From Paenibacillus faecis (lineage in GTDB: Bacteria > Bacillota > Bacilli > Paenibacillales > Paenibacillaceae), in NCBI RefSeq assembly GCF_008084145.1, contig NZ_VSDO01000002.1, positions 744,001 through 808,000 of the forward strand: a stretch of 64,000 bases of DNA, given 5' to 3'. Position 1 is the first letter of the stretch, and each line of letters opens with the position of its first letter. Shown here one piece after another: positions 62,842-64,000 of the stretch. The notes beneath the pieces are model-generated. The model did not search any database. It saw only the letters and a list, made by a program, of their open reading frames with translations, and had not been told where the DNA came from. Position numbers and translations under genes: made by a program.

Positions 62842-63824
62842 GAGAGAAATTGCTTAACTTGTCGTTTAAATACGGAGCGTTGGTCGTGGTTGTGCTGGTT
62901 TTCGCCTTTTTTTCGTTCCGGCTGCCTTACTTTTTCACCTACAGCAATATATCCGATATTTTAAATTCGATCGCCATCGTAACCTTTGTGGCGATCGGGG
63001 TTACCTTATCGCTGGCGGTCGACGGGTTTGATTTGTCCGTAGGCTCCACGGTGTCGCTTAGCACCGTCGTTACGGCCACTCTAATGATCTGGTACCAGAT
63101 GCCGCTGTACATCGTTCTAATCGTGCCGCTGGCGATCGGGGCCATTATAGGCCTGCTCAATGCGTTTCTTATCGTCAAAATGCGGATTCCCGATCTCCTT
63201 GCCACGTTGGCGATGATGTACATCGTGGGCGGAATCCATAAAACATATGCCCAAGGCTACACGATTTATAATCATATGCAATTCCCGGACGGCAGTAAGG
63301 CGGCGGGAGAAATGGACAAAACTTTCCTGCTGCTGGGACAGGGGAAATGGCTGGGAATCCCGATTTCCGTCATCCTGCTTCTGATTTTCGTCGTGCTGGT
63401 CCACTTTTTCCTCACCCGGACCAAATACGGCCGCCAGATTTATGTAACGGGGGGCAACGAGGAAGCGGCGCGTCTGTCCGGGATCAAAGTCAAAAAAGTG
63501 CGGACCCTGGCGTATGTCGCATCCGGTGTATTCGCCGCGATCGGGGGGATTCTGTTCGCTTCCCGGGTAGGTTCAGGGCAGATCGATGCCGGAGCTCCGC
63601 TGCTGATGGAGGCCGTAGCGGCGGTTTTTGTCGGTTTTTCGGTTCTCGGGGCAGGGAAACCGAATATCATCGGCACCTTTGTGGGTTCCGTACTGATCGG
63701 GGTGCTCGTGAACGGGTTAACGATGATGAATGTCCAGTATTTTGCGCATGACATCGTCAAAGGGGCTGTTCTGGTACTCGCGCTGTCCGTAACTTTCTAT
63801 GTCCTGAACCGGTCCAAAACTTAA
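62838..63824 (+). CDS. CUT2 sugar ABC transporter permease (RbsC type)
   Basis: A 328-residue permease with about nine membrane helices. The family motifs VDGFDLSVGSTVSLS (about residue 60) and GGNEEAARLSGIKVKKVRTLAYVASGVFAA (about 205-235) face the ATPase. It completes the CUT2 transporter. No regulator or catabolic enzyme lies within the window, but an AGGGAGG at 63992-63998 suggests another gene starts just past the edge. Confidence 0.9.
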   Translation: MREKLLNLSFKYGALVVVVLVFAFFSFRLPYFFTYSNISDILNSIAIVTFVAIGVTLSLAVDGFDLSVGSTVSLSTVVTATLMIWYQMPLYIVLIVPLAIGAIIGLLNAFLIVKMRIPDLLATLAMMYIVGGIHKTYAQGYTIYNHMQFPDGSKAAGEMDKTFLLLGQGKWLGIPISVILLLIFVVLVHFFLTRTKYGRQIYVTGGNEEAARLSGIKVKKVRTLAYVASGVFAAIGGILFASRVGSGQIDAGAPLLMEAVAAVFVGFSVLGAGKPNIIGTFVGSVLIGVLVNGLTMMNVQYFAHDIVKGAVLVLALSVTFYVLNRSKT

Positions 63825-63937
63825 AAAACTTGAAAATATCTTTTGACTGTATTACTATAAGTTTGTTCCGCAGGCCCTAAACCTCGTCAAAACCCGATTT
63901 TTTCGGGAAATTCCAAGGTTTATGCGCGGTTCCACGT

Positions 63938-63969
63938 ATATTCTACGGCAAAACGGAAACACAGAATAT
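63938..63969 (+). repeat. Inverted repeat near the window end
   Basis: ATATTCT (63938-63944) and AGAATAT (63963-63969) face each other across 18 bp in the spacer after the CUT2 permease. It may be an operator or a leader structure of the next gene; too little is visible. Confidence 0.3.
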
Positions 63970-63990
63970 CAGAATGGTCTATTAAATTTG

Positions 63991-64000
63991 GTAGGGAGGT
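63991..64000 (+). promoter_or_regulatory. Ribosome binding site of a gene beyond the window
   Basis: TAGGGAGGT at the very edge is a strong Shine-Dalgarno sequence, implying a start codon shortly after 64000. Confidence 0.5.

Noticed and set aside
1..64000. CRISPR arrays, prophage, transposases, tRNA or rRNA genes
   Set aside because: No regularly spaced repeats, integrase clusters other than xerD, transposase motifs, or tRNA/rRNA-like sequences were seen in reading the window.

Overview
The window looks like a chromosomal backbone segment from a spore-forming Firmicute of the Paenibacillaceae, most likely Paenibacillus or a close relative. The evidence is moderately high GC with AT-rich promoters, strong AGGAGG ribosome binding sites, frequent GTG/TTG starts, sporulation genes throughout, T-box and FMN leaders, and gene order that follows the Bacillus subtilis fur-to-spoIVA region with local differences. 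No rRNA, tRNA, insertion sequence, prophage or CRISPR array was seen.

Layout. 0.3-5.7 kb: fur, yqzK, xerD, then nucleoside salvage (drm, punA, pdp). 5.8-7.5 kb: a minus-strand Lsa-type ABC-F ribosome protection gene with an attenuator-like leader. 7.6-15.5 kb: dacF, spoIIAA-spoIIAB-sigF, spoVAA-spoVAB-spoVAF, lysA, ppiB. 15.5-20 kb: tlp, then an FMN riboswitch and ribD-ribE-ribBA-ribH. 20-27.4 kb: scpA-scpB, ytfI, gerW, dacB-spmA-spmB, a DUF2167 membrane protein, rluB. 27.4-32.1 kb: a CUT1 sugar transporter with a LacI regulator, which interrupts the rluB-resA adjacency known from Bacillus. 32.1-38 kb: resABC (cytochrome c maturation) and resDE. 38-43.8 kb: serA with a serine T-box (minus strand), an orphan membrane protein, a CPBP protease, a small membrane protein, and serS with its own T-box. 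43.9-52.4 kb: a polysaccharide deacetylase, mecA-type adaptor, prsW, ypeB, ypfA, ypfB, cmk-plsC-rpsA. 52.5-60 kb: der-plsY-gpsA, spoVIF, several small genes, yphF and spoIVA. 60-64 kb: a CUT2 sugar transporter.

The genes serve three main programmes. The sporulation programme covers sigma-F and its switch, SpoVA components, cortex-modifying carboxypeptidases, spore maturation proteins, the coat basement protein SpoIVA and the germination protein YpeB. Recognisable sigma-H, sigma-F/G and sigma-E promoters lie in front of spoIIAA, dacF, dacB and spoIVA. The second programme is metabolism under RNA leader control (riboflavin by FMN, serine by T-boxes). The third is respiration and membrane biogenesis (res genes, plsC, plsY, gpsA).

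I did not find a clearly undescribed multi-gene system. The best second-look items are in non-coding leaders and locus differences: the ABC-F attenuator, a serS T-box with a very short Stem I, a 15-codon ORF between the FMN aptamer and its terminator, a perfect Fur-type palindrome before resA, a hairpin right after the cmk promoter, a ResE with almost no extracytoplasmic sensor, spoVA and ypeB loci that lack their usual partners, and several orphan small proteins.
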